From the NCBI GenBank assembly GCA_001414345.1, contig LLCB01000221.1, positions 36,836 through 100,835 of the forward strand: 64,000 nucleotides of DNA. The letters are read 5' to 3'. A model generated the notes under the pieces. That model had not been told where the DNA came from. It saw only the letters and a list, made by a program, of their open reading frames with translations, and searched no databases. Origin of the DNA: Hymenoscyphus infarciens (taxonomy: Eukaryota; Ascomycota; Leotiomycetes; Helotiales; Helotiaceae). Positions 31,450 to 41,899 of the stretch are shown here, piece by piece (the stretch's first letter is position 1; every line of letters starts with the position of its first letter). The position numbers and the translations under genes are program-made.

Positions 31450-32051
31450 TTTGACGTCTGTTTGGGTCAGGAGGGTGTCTTGGTGAGGAAAGATGAGGTT
31501 CTTACAGGTCTGTTTGAGGTTTGGGTTTCAGAAAGCTTTGGTTGAGGGTAGTGGTAGATTTGTAGTAGAGTGGACTTGTGTATGGTATGAGTTTGAGTTG
31601 TATTAAAGGGGTGTCAAGATGTTGAGTTGTTGTTGTTGGAAAGAAGGCAGCTTCAAGGAGTCAAAGCCAAATATTTATACCTCAAAATGAGCGCTAAGAC
31701 GCTAGCAATGCATCTCTCTTGGCGAATACAATTTGGAAGGATCTATCTACAGTGAAGTTGGGGTACGATGTCGTTCCTGAAGCTCATAGGGGAAAGATAA
31801 ACTAAGCCTTCACAGTTTCGCTGGATGCTATCCCGAAAACCAGCTCACAATTTACCGATACCATAAAGTTACTAGTGAAGTTTAATGAAGGGATGTCAGA
31901 AAAGTGTTTTTTAGTTAGATAGCTACGAAGAGCAAGACCACGTCAGGATTACTCCCAGGACTGCTCGCTGCTAATACCCCCCCATATCGTACCCGTCACT
32001 ATCAAACCACCCCCACGTCCACAAGTAAAGTAATCTCCAAGGTTCTCCAAA
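31450..32051. other. Promoter of the cysteine peptide and flanking intergenic sequence
   Basis: Contains the minus-strand TATA box at 31672-31679. The remainder up to 32051 is the 3' side of the next minus-strand gene. Nothing else recognised. Confidence 0.5.
31672..31679 (-). promoter_or_regulatory. TATA box of the cysteine-peptide gene
   Basis: TATAAATA on the minus strand, about 225 bases before the start codon and followed about 35 bases on by a CAACAACAACAACTC leader. Confidence 0.6.
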
Positions 32052-32300
32052 TCAGTTTTGCAATTGTTTCATTTTCTCCTCAGCTTTGGATGCTTCCTTC
32101 CCCCCATCCTTGCTCTCGCCACCCTGAGTGTTTGTACCAGCCGCTCCCTTCTTGAAAGTGTATGAGATTGCTTTGGCGGTTTCCTTGCCTGGAAGATAGC
32201 CTGAGTTTTGGAGGAGATACATGAGTTCTTCTTGTTTTTTGACGAAAACAGGTGGGTTGGCAGCTTTATAGGAAGATTTGGCTGGGATAGAGGGAGTCAT
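32052..32300 (-). CDS. Small Lys-rich hypothetical protein
   Basis: ATG at 32300, 82 residues (MTPSIPAKSSYKAANPP...), ending in a Lys/Glu/Gln-rich helix (EEKMKQLQN). The segment KKQEELMYLLQNSGY vaguely recalls the shared C-terminal motif of the paralogue family nearby, but too weakly to assign. The frame is open further upstream without an ATG. A CA-rich leader lies upstream (CACAAACACAAACCACC). Confidence 0.45.
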   Translation of the reverse strand: MTPSIPAKSSYKAANPPVFVKKQEELMYLLQNSGYLPGKETAKAISYTFKKGAAGTNTQGGESKDGGKEASKAEEKMKQLQN

Positions 32301-32711
32301 ATTGGTGAAGAGGTTGGATGAAGCGGATGACTGGTGAGTTGAGTGTTTGCCCTTGTAGGTGACTATCAAATGGGCACGCTGCGAACGAGTTTTGAAAGTT
32401 GATCTTGTTTGTTTTCGTGCAAGCTGTTTTTTTCTTCCTAGGAGAAGTGGTAGAGTGATTTTGATGCTGAGGTTGACGTTTGTCTTGGTGGTTTGTGTTT
32501 GTGGGAAGAGGGAAGGGAGCTCAGGGTGAATTTATGGGACCTCTTTGTCATTTCAGGGTTAGTGACTAGGCCGACAAATAGCAATTCACCAGATTCACTC
32601 AATGAAATTTAGGCAGCAAACACAACTTTGATGTCCCATAGCCATTGATATTCACTTTTATCTCACTACCGTTGCCAGTTTGAAAACTCCCCCACCACCA
32701 CAGTGATATCT
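32301..32711. other. Intergenic region
   Basis: Leader of the gene at 32300 and 3' flank of the PHD pseudogene. Nothing else recognised. Confidence 0.4.
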
Positions 32712-33323
32712 CTAAAGCCTGACAACCTCAAGTTTTCTGTAAGCAGGAGTGTTAACCAATTTTCCATTGACTGATTGACCCACAACTCCAAGCGCCAACT
32801 CACATTTAGGGCAAGACCAAGTGGAATGTAGTCAGGGAATATCCTTCAATCCAACGCACTTGAGATGATACCACTCCTTCTTGCACTTTTGATAGTAAGT
32901 TAGCAGATGCAATCTATTGGATCAAACACATTAGATGTAAAGACTATCTTTTTATTTTTATTTCCACAACCTTACATAGTGCCAAAGCTGACTTTATTGC
33001 AAAGGCAATATCAGGGGTTCGGCGGGGTGGACTAGGTTTCCTTCGTCCTCGAGTTCCACGTTATCAAGTAGGTTTTGGGTGGCACGTTGCTCTTTGGAAG
33101 AGGTTGAGACTTCAGAGTTCATGTTGTTGGAGGATGTGGTGCTGCCAGTTGAGGTGGTTGGTTGCGATTTGAAGGCGTGGTATGTAGGTTTTGCCACGGG
33201 GGACTTGGTGCAGGAGGTTTGCTTTGATTAAGAGATCCGCAGTTGAGATTTGAGATGTAATCAGTGTTTGACCTGCGTTTGAGAACTTGAAGCTCAACTT
33301 AAGTACCATTCATTATAGACATT
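32712..33323 (-). pseudogene. ING-type PHD-finger pseudogene
   Basis: On the minus strand, a Ser/Thr-rich, Glu/Asp-containing linker (33230 to 33015) is followed in a shifted frame by the first half of a PHD finger, YCLCNKVSFGTM (about 33010-32975), then an intron-like gap of about 90 nt with GTAAGG and branch-like words, and then the second half, CKKEWYHLKCVGLKDIP (about 32888-32838), a TGA, and TWSCPKC (about 32826-32803), with the frame open to TAG at 32714-32712. ING-family PHD fingers have this Cys4-His-Cys3 layout and read the histone H3 tail. Two TGA codons in the PHD frame, loss of the middle Cys pair and the frameshift show it is broken. The N-terminal ING domain is absent, so this is a partial copy. 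Confidence 0.65.
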
Positions 33324-33410
33324 TTGTCTTGGCAAGAAGTCCAATATTCACTATTCTCTGCCTACAAAATTAACTTCTCTGAAATTAAGCTAGAACATCA
33401 GGCTTTTTTG

Positions 33411-34681
33411 TCACCACCCACGGGGTATATCTACACCAAGCCGTAAAGTCGGACTCAAAAAGCTAGAAAGCATCCAAGAAACCAAAGTTCCAGCCGTCCC
33501 TCCTTCACAATAAGCATCGCCGGCAATATAAATAAATTCTAAATCCTCATCAGCATCTTAAAACTCCACAAGAATTACGGGACGACTTACTACCCCAAAG
33601 TACCCAGTTCGCGATAAACGAACCCATAGAAACAATAATAGCAGGTACCAATTTCCTCTCCAGAAACAACCTTCGGAAAAATCGCCCAACATGACTTTGA
33701 TCTTCCCGCATCCTTGCCTGCTCAAATTCTTGCTCTTGCTCAACAGTCTTATTAAAGATTTTCTGATTGACCGTCATGACCACGTACCAAGCCAACAAAA
33801 GAGCCGAAGAAACCCCCGCAAATATCAGATATTGAAAAGAAGTATGTACCAAAGCAACCGGATCCCCTTCTGGCTTATAACCTTGTAAATCACAAGTATG
33901 ACCATCCGAATTATCCTTTGATAAGAACTCGAGTGCGAAAGGTAGGGATACGATATCTTGTAATGATTCTGTAATTACTAAATCGTAGACTGTGGCACTG
34001 AAGCCATGCCAACCGAAACAGCGAATGATGACGAAAATTATGAAGGTCGCTCTTGGTCGCATGGTCCAGAGACCGAAGATGGTTCCGTATGACATTCCTG
34101 GATTGTGGTTTCGTGAGATGGCGGCGGAGATTAGGGCGGGGACAAGATGGAATATCGCTACCACTACACCAGGCCATGGAGTCCAAATCATCATTATTGT
34201 TTTTGAAGCATTTCAGTCGAGGGAGCTTTCGCCGAATCCTTTGGTGTCCCATAAGTAATGATGTTGCTGCATCTAGAATATTCAAAACACCGAGAGTTGA
34301 CAAGATACTGATCGGCGATGAGCATTTATTGGTTGCTGGTGCAGGCTTTGGGGTTGTCGAGTTCGCAGAAGTATTAGTAGGGATGACTTTCAGAGTACCC
34401 GTACTATGAGTTGGAAGGAAGCAACAATAAAGAGGCAGGCATTCACCACGTATTATACCGCCCGGGCATAAAACAGAGGCATTAGTACAAAGAGATCCGT
34501 TTGAAAAGAATTTCGGTTGATCTTGGGTGGAAGTTAACCATGGTTGATTGGAATCAAGGATGGTATGATTTGTTGGGACCCTTTGCCCTATGTGATGAAG
34601 GACAGCGTGTGGACTTGCATGGGATGAATTTGGATAAAGTGCGATGAACAGACACAGCGTCATGAGGAATCGCAAGGCCAT
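33411..34681 (-). CDS. Predicted secretory-pathway multi-pass membrane protein
   Basis: Best model: exons 34681-34309, 34163-33591 and 33556-33411 (363 residues, in phase). The start MALRFLMTLCLFIALYP is a signal peptide; a Cys-rich lumenal part (CTNASVLCPGG, GECLPLYCC) follows, then about five hydrophobic helices (for example PGMSYGTIFGLW, ATFIIFVIIRCFGW, YLIFAGVSSALLLAWYVVM, LVPAIIVSMGSFIANWVLW) and a tail with FIYIAGDAYC. The model needs two unusual introns: 34308-34164 (145 nt; donor GTATCT, acceptor GTGTAG) and 33590-33557 (only 34 nt; donor GTAAGT). If the first is wrong, the alternative is a one-base frameshift plus an in-frame TGA at 34215-34213, meaning a pseudogene. Family not recognised; a plasma-membrane or vacuolar location is inferred. 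Confidence 0.55.
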
Positions 34682-34978
34682 ATCGGTGGCCCATAAGTAA
34701 CGAGTGACAAGGTTTTGTGGATCCCAACAGACTGTGGAAAGCAGACGGTGGAGGAGAATAAAACTGGCAGGTCCCAGATCTTAATTCTATGTGAGGTGGC
34801 TAAACAAGATGATGCCAATCGCGAATAGAAGTTAATTTCGAGGCTTAGCAGTGTGTGCAGAAAGTGAATAGCATTATCTGAATGTATGGTTGGACTGAAG
34901 AAGAGACATCAAATTTCAGTTCATCAGCTTGATACCACCCTCTGGCCAGAAGTGGTCTGGGTTTTCCCAAGATGGCTT

Positions 34979-35488
34979 TCACCAAGTCCAGCTAAAAATG
35001 TCTTCAACTCCTCTATCCTCGCTTAAACCTCCCCGCTCGATTTTTGGCTCCTCGGGCTCCTCGGGCTCCTCCGCCATCCGATCCTTCAATATCACTTTCA
35101 CTCTCTTTTGGCCTTTCTTAGTCTCCAAACCAATCCCATAGCTGGACGCAAAGTGGTGCACGCTTCCAAAGAACCCATTTCGGTAAAGATAAGATCGTTG
35201 GGCTTCGTTGATGTGAAGACCACTTTCTTCGACCGAGGAACCATGGCCTTTTCGTGTTGCGTTTGAAGAGCTACCTTTGGAATTCTTGTCTTTTGTGGTG
35301 TCGGTACCTTGCTGGTTCTTGTTTGTCGTAGTCATAGTATGGCGAGTTCTGGACCGACTTCGACTTCTGGGTTTCTCCTCGTCCAAGGAAGCCATTACCG
35401 TATCAAGACCATCGAAATCGCCCGGTTCAACTCCATACATGGCATTGAAATTCAAAAAGTTGTTGTAAGCGGCATCAAGTTCATCCAT
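34979..35488 (-). CDS. Lineage-specific hypothetical protein; diverged paralogue family member C
   Basis: Single exon, 169 residues, starting MDELDAAYNNFLNFNAMYG. An acidic N-terminal helix is followed by an Arg/Ser stretch (RSRSRSRTR) and a Lys/Thr/Ser linker, then the motif RSYLYRNGFFGSVHHFASSY, GIGLETKK and a basic helix ending KDRMAEEP, matching the pattern [R].[W/Y]L...G....F....G....(W)...K..+.RM..E in the two genes at 25875 and 29919. The tail is Glu/Pro-rich with EEPEEPEEP, encoded by a short tandem repeat. No known domain. Upstream (35489-36073) is intergenic. Confidence 0.62.
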   Translation of the reverse strand: MDELDAAYNNFLNFNAMYGVEPGDFDGLDTVMASLDEEKPRSRSRSRTRHTMTTTNKNQQGTDTTKDKNSKGSSSNATRKGHGSSVEESGLHINEAQRSYLYRNGFFGSVHHFASSYGIGLETKKGQKRVKVILKDRMAEEPEEPEEPKIERGGLSEDRGVEDIFSWTW

Positions 35489-36073
35489 GATTGCGTTTAG
35501 GTCGTTATGGGTTACCGTTTGGAGGTATGGAGGATATCAGGACTTTTGTAGACGTTAGCTATGCAAGTGAGTAGGATGGAGAGAACCGACTGACAAAAGG
35601 TTGCTGAGAATTCAAGACGATGAGCAAATAAAATCATTGCGATGAAATTTGGATTTGGGTTTCCTTGGGGTTATAGAGTCTGAGTGGTTTGTTGTGTAAC
35701 ACGAACGGAAAATTAGAGGCAAACGGATAGTGAATCAGATCATGTGGCTCTGCATTCACCTCTGTTGTAGCAGACACTCTCCATAAAAAAACTAAGGTGA
35801 CCATGTCTAGATCTGAGGAAGAAAACCATTAGAAGATGAAACATTGCTGGCAGAAAAAACGAGTTGGTTGCGAAATTGAAAGCGAACTAGGCCCGCTCTC
35901 GGAAGCTACCCCGATCCCTCTCCGACTTCTCGGCGACTTCTCGGCGACTTCCCGTCCTTTATCATTCATAACCAGCCAGCCTCCTCATCACTCTCGCGCA
36001 GCTTTAGGAAATCCTTCAGCAACATATCAGTACGGTTCACGTCAACATCGACAGTCAAATATATCTCACACTA
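35489..36073. other. Divergent intergenic region
   Basis: Promoters of the gene at 34979-35488 (minus) and the HNH gene (plus). Holds a small tandem duplication (CTTCTCGGCGA twice) near 35929-35955. No gene recognised. Confidence 0.45.
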
Positions 36074-37356
36074 ATGGATCCTCCTATCCGGGCCCATCGC
36101 GCGCCATTCAATTCATCGTCCCGTCAAGGACATCCTCCAGTTTACCCTCCCCCACCACAAGCCGTCTTCCCTATTCCCCCCGGATTTAGTACAGAGAACT
36201 CTTCAGGAACGTCATCCTCAGGCTCCAAGAGAAAACGCGCAGTCGCAGATGATGCAGATGCTCGGGTATCAAGCACGTCTGACTTCAACAACAACACAAA
36301 GGCGCAGGTGAGGGAACAGTACAATAACAAATGCTGGCATTGTGGAGCAAGTCCCGCGGATATCTGCCAGATTATCGGCAGCAGAGATCACACCGTGAGT
36401 AGCGTATGCGTTCAGCGGGGGCCGATCTAACTTCGTCCCAGTTTCATGAGGCCCTTACACATGGTCTGATCGACTTCCCAGAGAAACAAAACCCACAGAA
36501 CGCGATCGCACTCTGCGGTACCTGCCATACGAATTTTGATCATGTCTACAATCCCTCATTCTTCTTCTTACCAACCGATTTGAACTATTTCATAAACTAC
36601 GAGCGACAGGATAGGAAACGTCGTCGAAGACTGGGTCGTCGCACGGGGACCATTCCAGCACGGATGTGTCCTACTGCACAAACATATCAGGATCACCAAA
36701 TACACCAGGGAGTTGAAGGTGCTGAGGTGGGAGGTCTCTATACAAGAATTGTCATAGACGACTTTCTCCCTCAATATCCTGGACGCCTTCCTTTTCGTCC
36801 GGGTCTTAGTGAGTATGGTGCGATAAAGCCGTGGACGGGTTCGCCTATGGCATCTTTGCAGCGTGCTGTACTACCGAAACTCAATCTCCATGGGATTCCT
36901 CGGGAAATTCGAGATGCTCTGCGACAATTACAAGATGCGTATAGCGAAGAATTAGATCTTGATGGCTCAGACACGAGCAGCCAAATAAGCATCGAGCTTA
37001 GCAACCCAGGGGAAACTGATTTTGAGGAAGGGAGAGGGAAAAGGTTTAAAGACAAGAGAAGAGAAACCAGAGCCAGGTCGCAACAAAGTGGGGCAGAACA
37101 TAGATCTACAAGTGGGAATAAAGAGAAGCATTTTGAAGAGCACGTAGTCAACGAAGACAAGGAACACACTAGCGCCTCCTCAAAGACTAAAGTCTACTCA
37201 GAGGCAAATATCGAAGTTGCATTGTCACGTCCAAGAGTACGCCATCAGGATATCGAGTGCGTTTCTGAACCAGGCTATGATATATCTCGGTTCTGGCGTT
37301 GGGGACCCTGCGCAACGAGCGAGGATGCAGCGAAGTTCTTTCAGCAGGTATTATAA
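36074..37356 (+). CDS. HNH-fold protein with altered catalytic motif, next to RIP block 3
   Basis: Two exons, 36074-36394 and 36442-37356; the 47-nt intron is GT-AG with a CTAAC branch site. 411 residues. The domain matches the fungal HNH_2 type (PF13391): zinc cysteines C87-x2-C90 (CWHCG) and C132-x2-C135 (LCGTC), N127 and H136 (NAIALCGTCHTNFD). The usual first His of the motif (C-H-I/V-I) is Gln here (C98-Q99-I-I), so nuclease activity is doubtful. A disordered Pro/Ser start with KRKR precedes the domain and a highly charged tail follows; the end FWRWGPCATSEDAAKFF is a C-terminal block seen in this fungal family. The stop lies in the first codons of AT-rich sequence (CAGGTATTATAA), so the original end may be lost, or a GTATTA donor may begin a missing intron. 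Fungal HNH_2 proteins are numerous and of unknown function. Confidence 0.82.
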
Positions 37357-40300
37357 GACTAATATAATTTTGCTTTATATACTAGTAACGTAATATACTT
37401 AAATACAGATTCGTAGATATAGTCGAGATAGAATAATTCGCGATATAGTTAATATAGACTATATCTAATACTCTTCTAATATATAGAAGTTATATATATT
37501 ATAAAAAATATTTAAATACTAGTAGAATAGCTTTATACTAGCTATACTAGTATATAGCACTTAAGTAGCTACTTTTTAGTCTTAATATACTTAGTACTAA
37601 AGCTAACTTACTAGCTAATCTATATAACTAAGACTAGCTTACTATTTAACTTCTAATATAAGTATTACTAAGTCTAATATATTTTCTAAGTTCTAATTAT
37701 TTAATTATATTACTCTATTTCTTTATATACTATTTTAACGTATTTTTAAGTTAAAAACACTCTAAGAAGCTTAAATTTAGAAAGTAAAAACTCTATTATA
37801 TATATAGAGTAAAGAGGTTATATAAGACTCTCTTTTTCTATAATATATCTCTTAGATCTAGGAAAACGATAGCTTCCTAAGCTTATAAACTTAAGCTAGA
37901 TTATAAAAGAATCTTTTAACTAGAATATATAATCTATTAATAAGAAAAATATAAAAAGAGTAGACTTATAAATATAGCTAAGCTATTACTTTTATTTATA
38001 ATAATAATATCTCTTAAAATTTTAACTTTTAACTCTAGTTTAAAGTCTTTTTAAACTACTAGTATAGTTTTAAAAAGCTAGACTCTATACTCTTTTATTA
38101 GTAAAATAAGTATAAATACTATATATTTTAATATAAAATAACCTAACTTAGTATTTATAAGCTAGATTAGATTATTAATAAAAGAGTAGCCTCTTTTTAA
38201 AATAATAATAATATAAGAGCTTTAATATAAGCTTAACTCTTAAAATATTATTCTTTTTATAAAGACGTATTCTTAAAAGTAGCTTTTAATAAGCTCTTTT
38301 CTTATTATAAATATAATTATAAGATTACTTTAAATAAACTACTTCTTAACTTCTTTTTACTTCTATATTAATAGTTAATTATAAGGTTTAAAGCTATAAA
38401 GAAGTATTTTATAAAAACCTAGATAAGAGGTTTATTATTAATAGTAATAGCTCTTTTATCTCTCTAATACTCTTTATTAAAAATGCTAATAATAATAAGT
38501 TATAGTTCTATATTAATTATAAAAAGCTAAACGCTTTAATCTAAAATAATCCTTATCTAATCTCTTATATTAATAAGCTTCTTTTAAGAATAAGAATAGC
38601 TAAAATCTTTATTAAGTTAAATATAAAATAAGCTTTCTATTATATTTAAATAAACTTTACTTTAAAAGAGATAACTATATTTAAAACTAGGTATAATATA
38701 TATAAATATAAGGTTCTCTCTTTTAAACCTTATAATAGCTTTACTATCTATTAATATTATATAAATAATATCTTAATTAATTATTTAAATAAAGTTTCTA
38801 TTATCTACTTAGATAATATTTTAATTTATTTAAATACTATTAAAGAATATAAGAAATAAGTTAAGAAGGTTCTAAATTAACTTTAAAAAGTAGAACTATA
38901 AGTAGATATTAAGAAAAGTAAATTTAGTATTATTAGAGTTAAATACTTAAGATTTATTTTAATTATAAAAGAATTTAAAGTTAATCTTAAAAAGGTAAAA
39001 CGTTTATAAAACTAGGTTTAACTTACTATTATTATAAAGTCTTATCTAAGGTTTATAAGATTTTATAGATAATTTATTAAAGGTTATACTAAAATTACTA
39101 AACTCTTAATTATAATAATATACTTTTTAAAGCTATTTCTCTAAATATCTAAATATAAAGAAGCTTTTAAAGTATTAAAGACTAGGCTACTTATAATATA
39201 AACCTTATACTACTTTAATTCTAATTATAATATAAAAGTAGAAATAGACTCTTTAGAAGAAGTAATAGTAAGTATATTTTTATAATAATATAATAGTTTT
39301 TAGTACTCTATAAGGTTCTATATATACGTCTTAGTTAACTATAAATTAAACTAGAAGATTTATAATAAAGAACTATTTACTATTATAAAAGTTTTTAAGA
39401 AATAGTACTTTAAACTTATATTATATTAGAAGTATATTAATATATATTTAGATTATAGATTATTAGAATACTTTATAATAACTAAGCTACTTATAACTAA
39501 GTAAGTTTAATAAATAGAGGTTTTATTAGACTTTAACTTTTAGATCTAATTTATATCTAGAAAAAGTAATTAAAAAGTAGATATATTAACTTAATATAAA
39601 TAAAACTTAAAAACCTATAATTAAGCTAAATTAGATAGCTACTTATATACTATCTTAAGACCTAATTAGTTAGATCTCTAAATTAATACTAAACCTATTT
39701 AAATCTTTTTATAAAAATAGTTTATATTTCTGAATAAAACTTAATTAGATATTATTCTAGAGTTAAGTTTAAATATAATTTAAAAGTTAAAAGAAGATAA
39801 TCTATACTCTTTTTAAAAAGAATATTATAAACCTCTAAATAAATACTCTCTTTTATTAGATAATTTACTCTTTTTTAAGAATTAACTTTATATTTAAAAG
39901 AATACTAAACTTTATATAAAACTAATCTAAGAAGTCTATAACTAAGTATCTAGTACTTATCTAAGTATAAAAAAGATATACTAGTTATTAGTATAATACT
40001 ATTACTAAGTTAAACTAGGTTTAAACTATAAGAGGTATATAGTAAATTATTAAGCTTATAAATACTCTTATACTTAATAAGCTAAGTAATAAAGCTTTCT
40101 TTACCTCTTACTAGTATCTAACTACTTTATATAATATTTATATATAGATTTTAAATTATTTTTAAAAGATAAATATAGATTTAATACTAAATTAGTATTT
40201 ATTAATTAATTTAGAAAGGATTTAGTATTACTACTCTACTATTTAACTATAAATACTAAAAAACTAGCTAAACTCTTTATTTAATAGATTTACTATTTTA

Positions 40301-40986
40301 GTTACTATTTTAAATTAATTATATCTAATTAAAGACTTTAATTTATATTATTATTTTAGATTAAAGTTTATTAAATAATTAATATTAAGTTTAAGCTTAG
40401 TACTACTTACTATAGATAGATAGATAAATAGATAGAGATAATAAACTAATATATTAATTAAAGACTAAGGCTTTTTATAACTTATTATTAAGATAACTAA
40501 AGTAAATTAATCTTTTTAATAAATAAAGTATAAATAATAATTTTATACTTATCTATTAATATAACTTCTTATTAGTTTAAGTTTAAACTTAATCTAAGAA
40601 CTTTATAAGACTAGAATATACTAAAGACTTTTATTCTTTAGAAATATCTTAACTATAATAAAGTAGTAAAAGTAGCTTAATATATTTAAGAGATAGCTAA
40701 AAATAATATAAATAAGACCTAGTTAGAAATAAAGGATAGTATAAATTAGTACTAAAGAGTTATTAACTAAGATATTAAAAATAAAGTCTACTTATTTACT
40801 AAGAATCTTAAAATAAATCGTTCTAGCTAAAAGCTTATTAAATAGTAAATAGAACCTTTTAAAATACTAGATTATATAAGATACTTTTATAAGTTAAAAC
40901 TTTTAAAAGAATTATTAATTTATAATATTTTTACTTCTAATATACTTTTAAAAGATCTAAATACTCTTTTACTAAGATAAGAAGCT

Positions 40987-41389
40987 TATAAGAGGTTATA
41001 TACGTATAGAGTAGACTATAGAGTAGGCTACAGAGTAGATTAGAAGTACGTAAGTTGAATCGGCATAGAGTAGGTTAAGTAATCGCTAAATCACGTTTCT
41101 AAGAAGTCGAAGTATAAGTATAAAAGACTTAGTGAATTTTAACTTTTTTAACTTAATTTCTAACTAAAAGATAGAAGAGAGCTATATATACTTCTAGAGT
41201 AAATATTAGAAGCTTTTATAGCTTATAAATCAAAGGAGTTGCTAGAAGGTTCTAAGGATCACGTGTTCGCTTAACTGTAACCGAGAACGTAACTAAACCT
41301 TCTAGATAATACTAAAAAGAACTAGTATAGACTAAGGTTTAAACCTAAAGCCTATTAGTAAGTAAGGTAATTATTACCTAATACTAATA
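40987..41389 (-). repeat. Left LTR of the copia-derived element
   Basis: 403 bp, nearly identical to 44439-44841; differences are mostly C/T and G/A transitions. Confidence 0.9.
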
Positions 41390-41899
41390 TACTCTCTTAA
41401 TAAGTACTTTACTTAATAATAGAGGAAATACTTACTTAACTTTAAAGTAGAAGTAAGTAAATAAAATAGAAGTAAATATTAACTTAACTTTAAAGTATAA
41501 GTTAATAGACTAAGTAAGAGCTAAAAGTAGACTAATAACTAATCTAATCTTAAAGAACGAATACCTCTTTAAAAAGAGTAGTAAAAATAAATAAAAGTAT
41601 CTCTTTAATAGAGAATACTAAATATATAGCTTATATAAAGCCAAGTTCTTTAAGAAGGCTCTTATTATACTTAATAGCTTTAGTAAAGTGTATTTTACTC
41701 TTTAGTAGAGACTTAAATAGAAGCTAAAAGTTAAAGAAAGACTAATAGACTAAGAAAGAGTATCTCTTTAATAGAGAATACTAAGAATAAAAGTCTTTTA
41801 TATAAAGCTAAGTTCTTTTTTTATTAGAACTTATTTAAAGTCTTTAATTATAGACTAACTTTTAAGCTTTATATTGTCTTTTTTAAAGTCTTTATTCTT

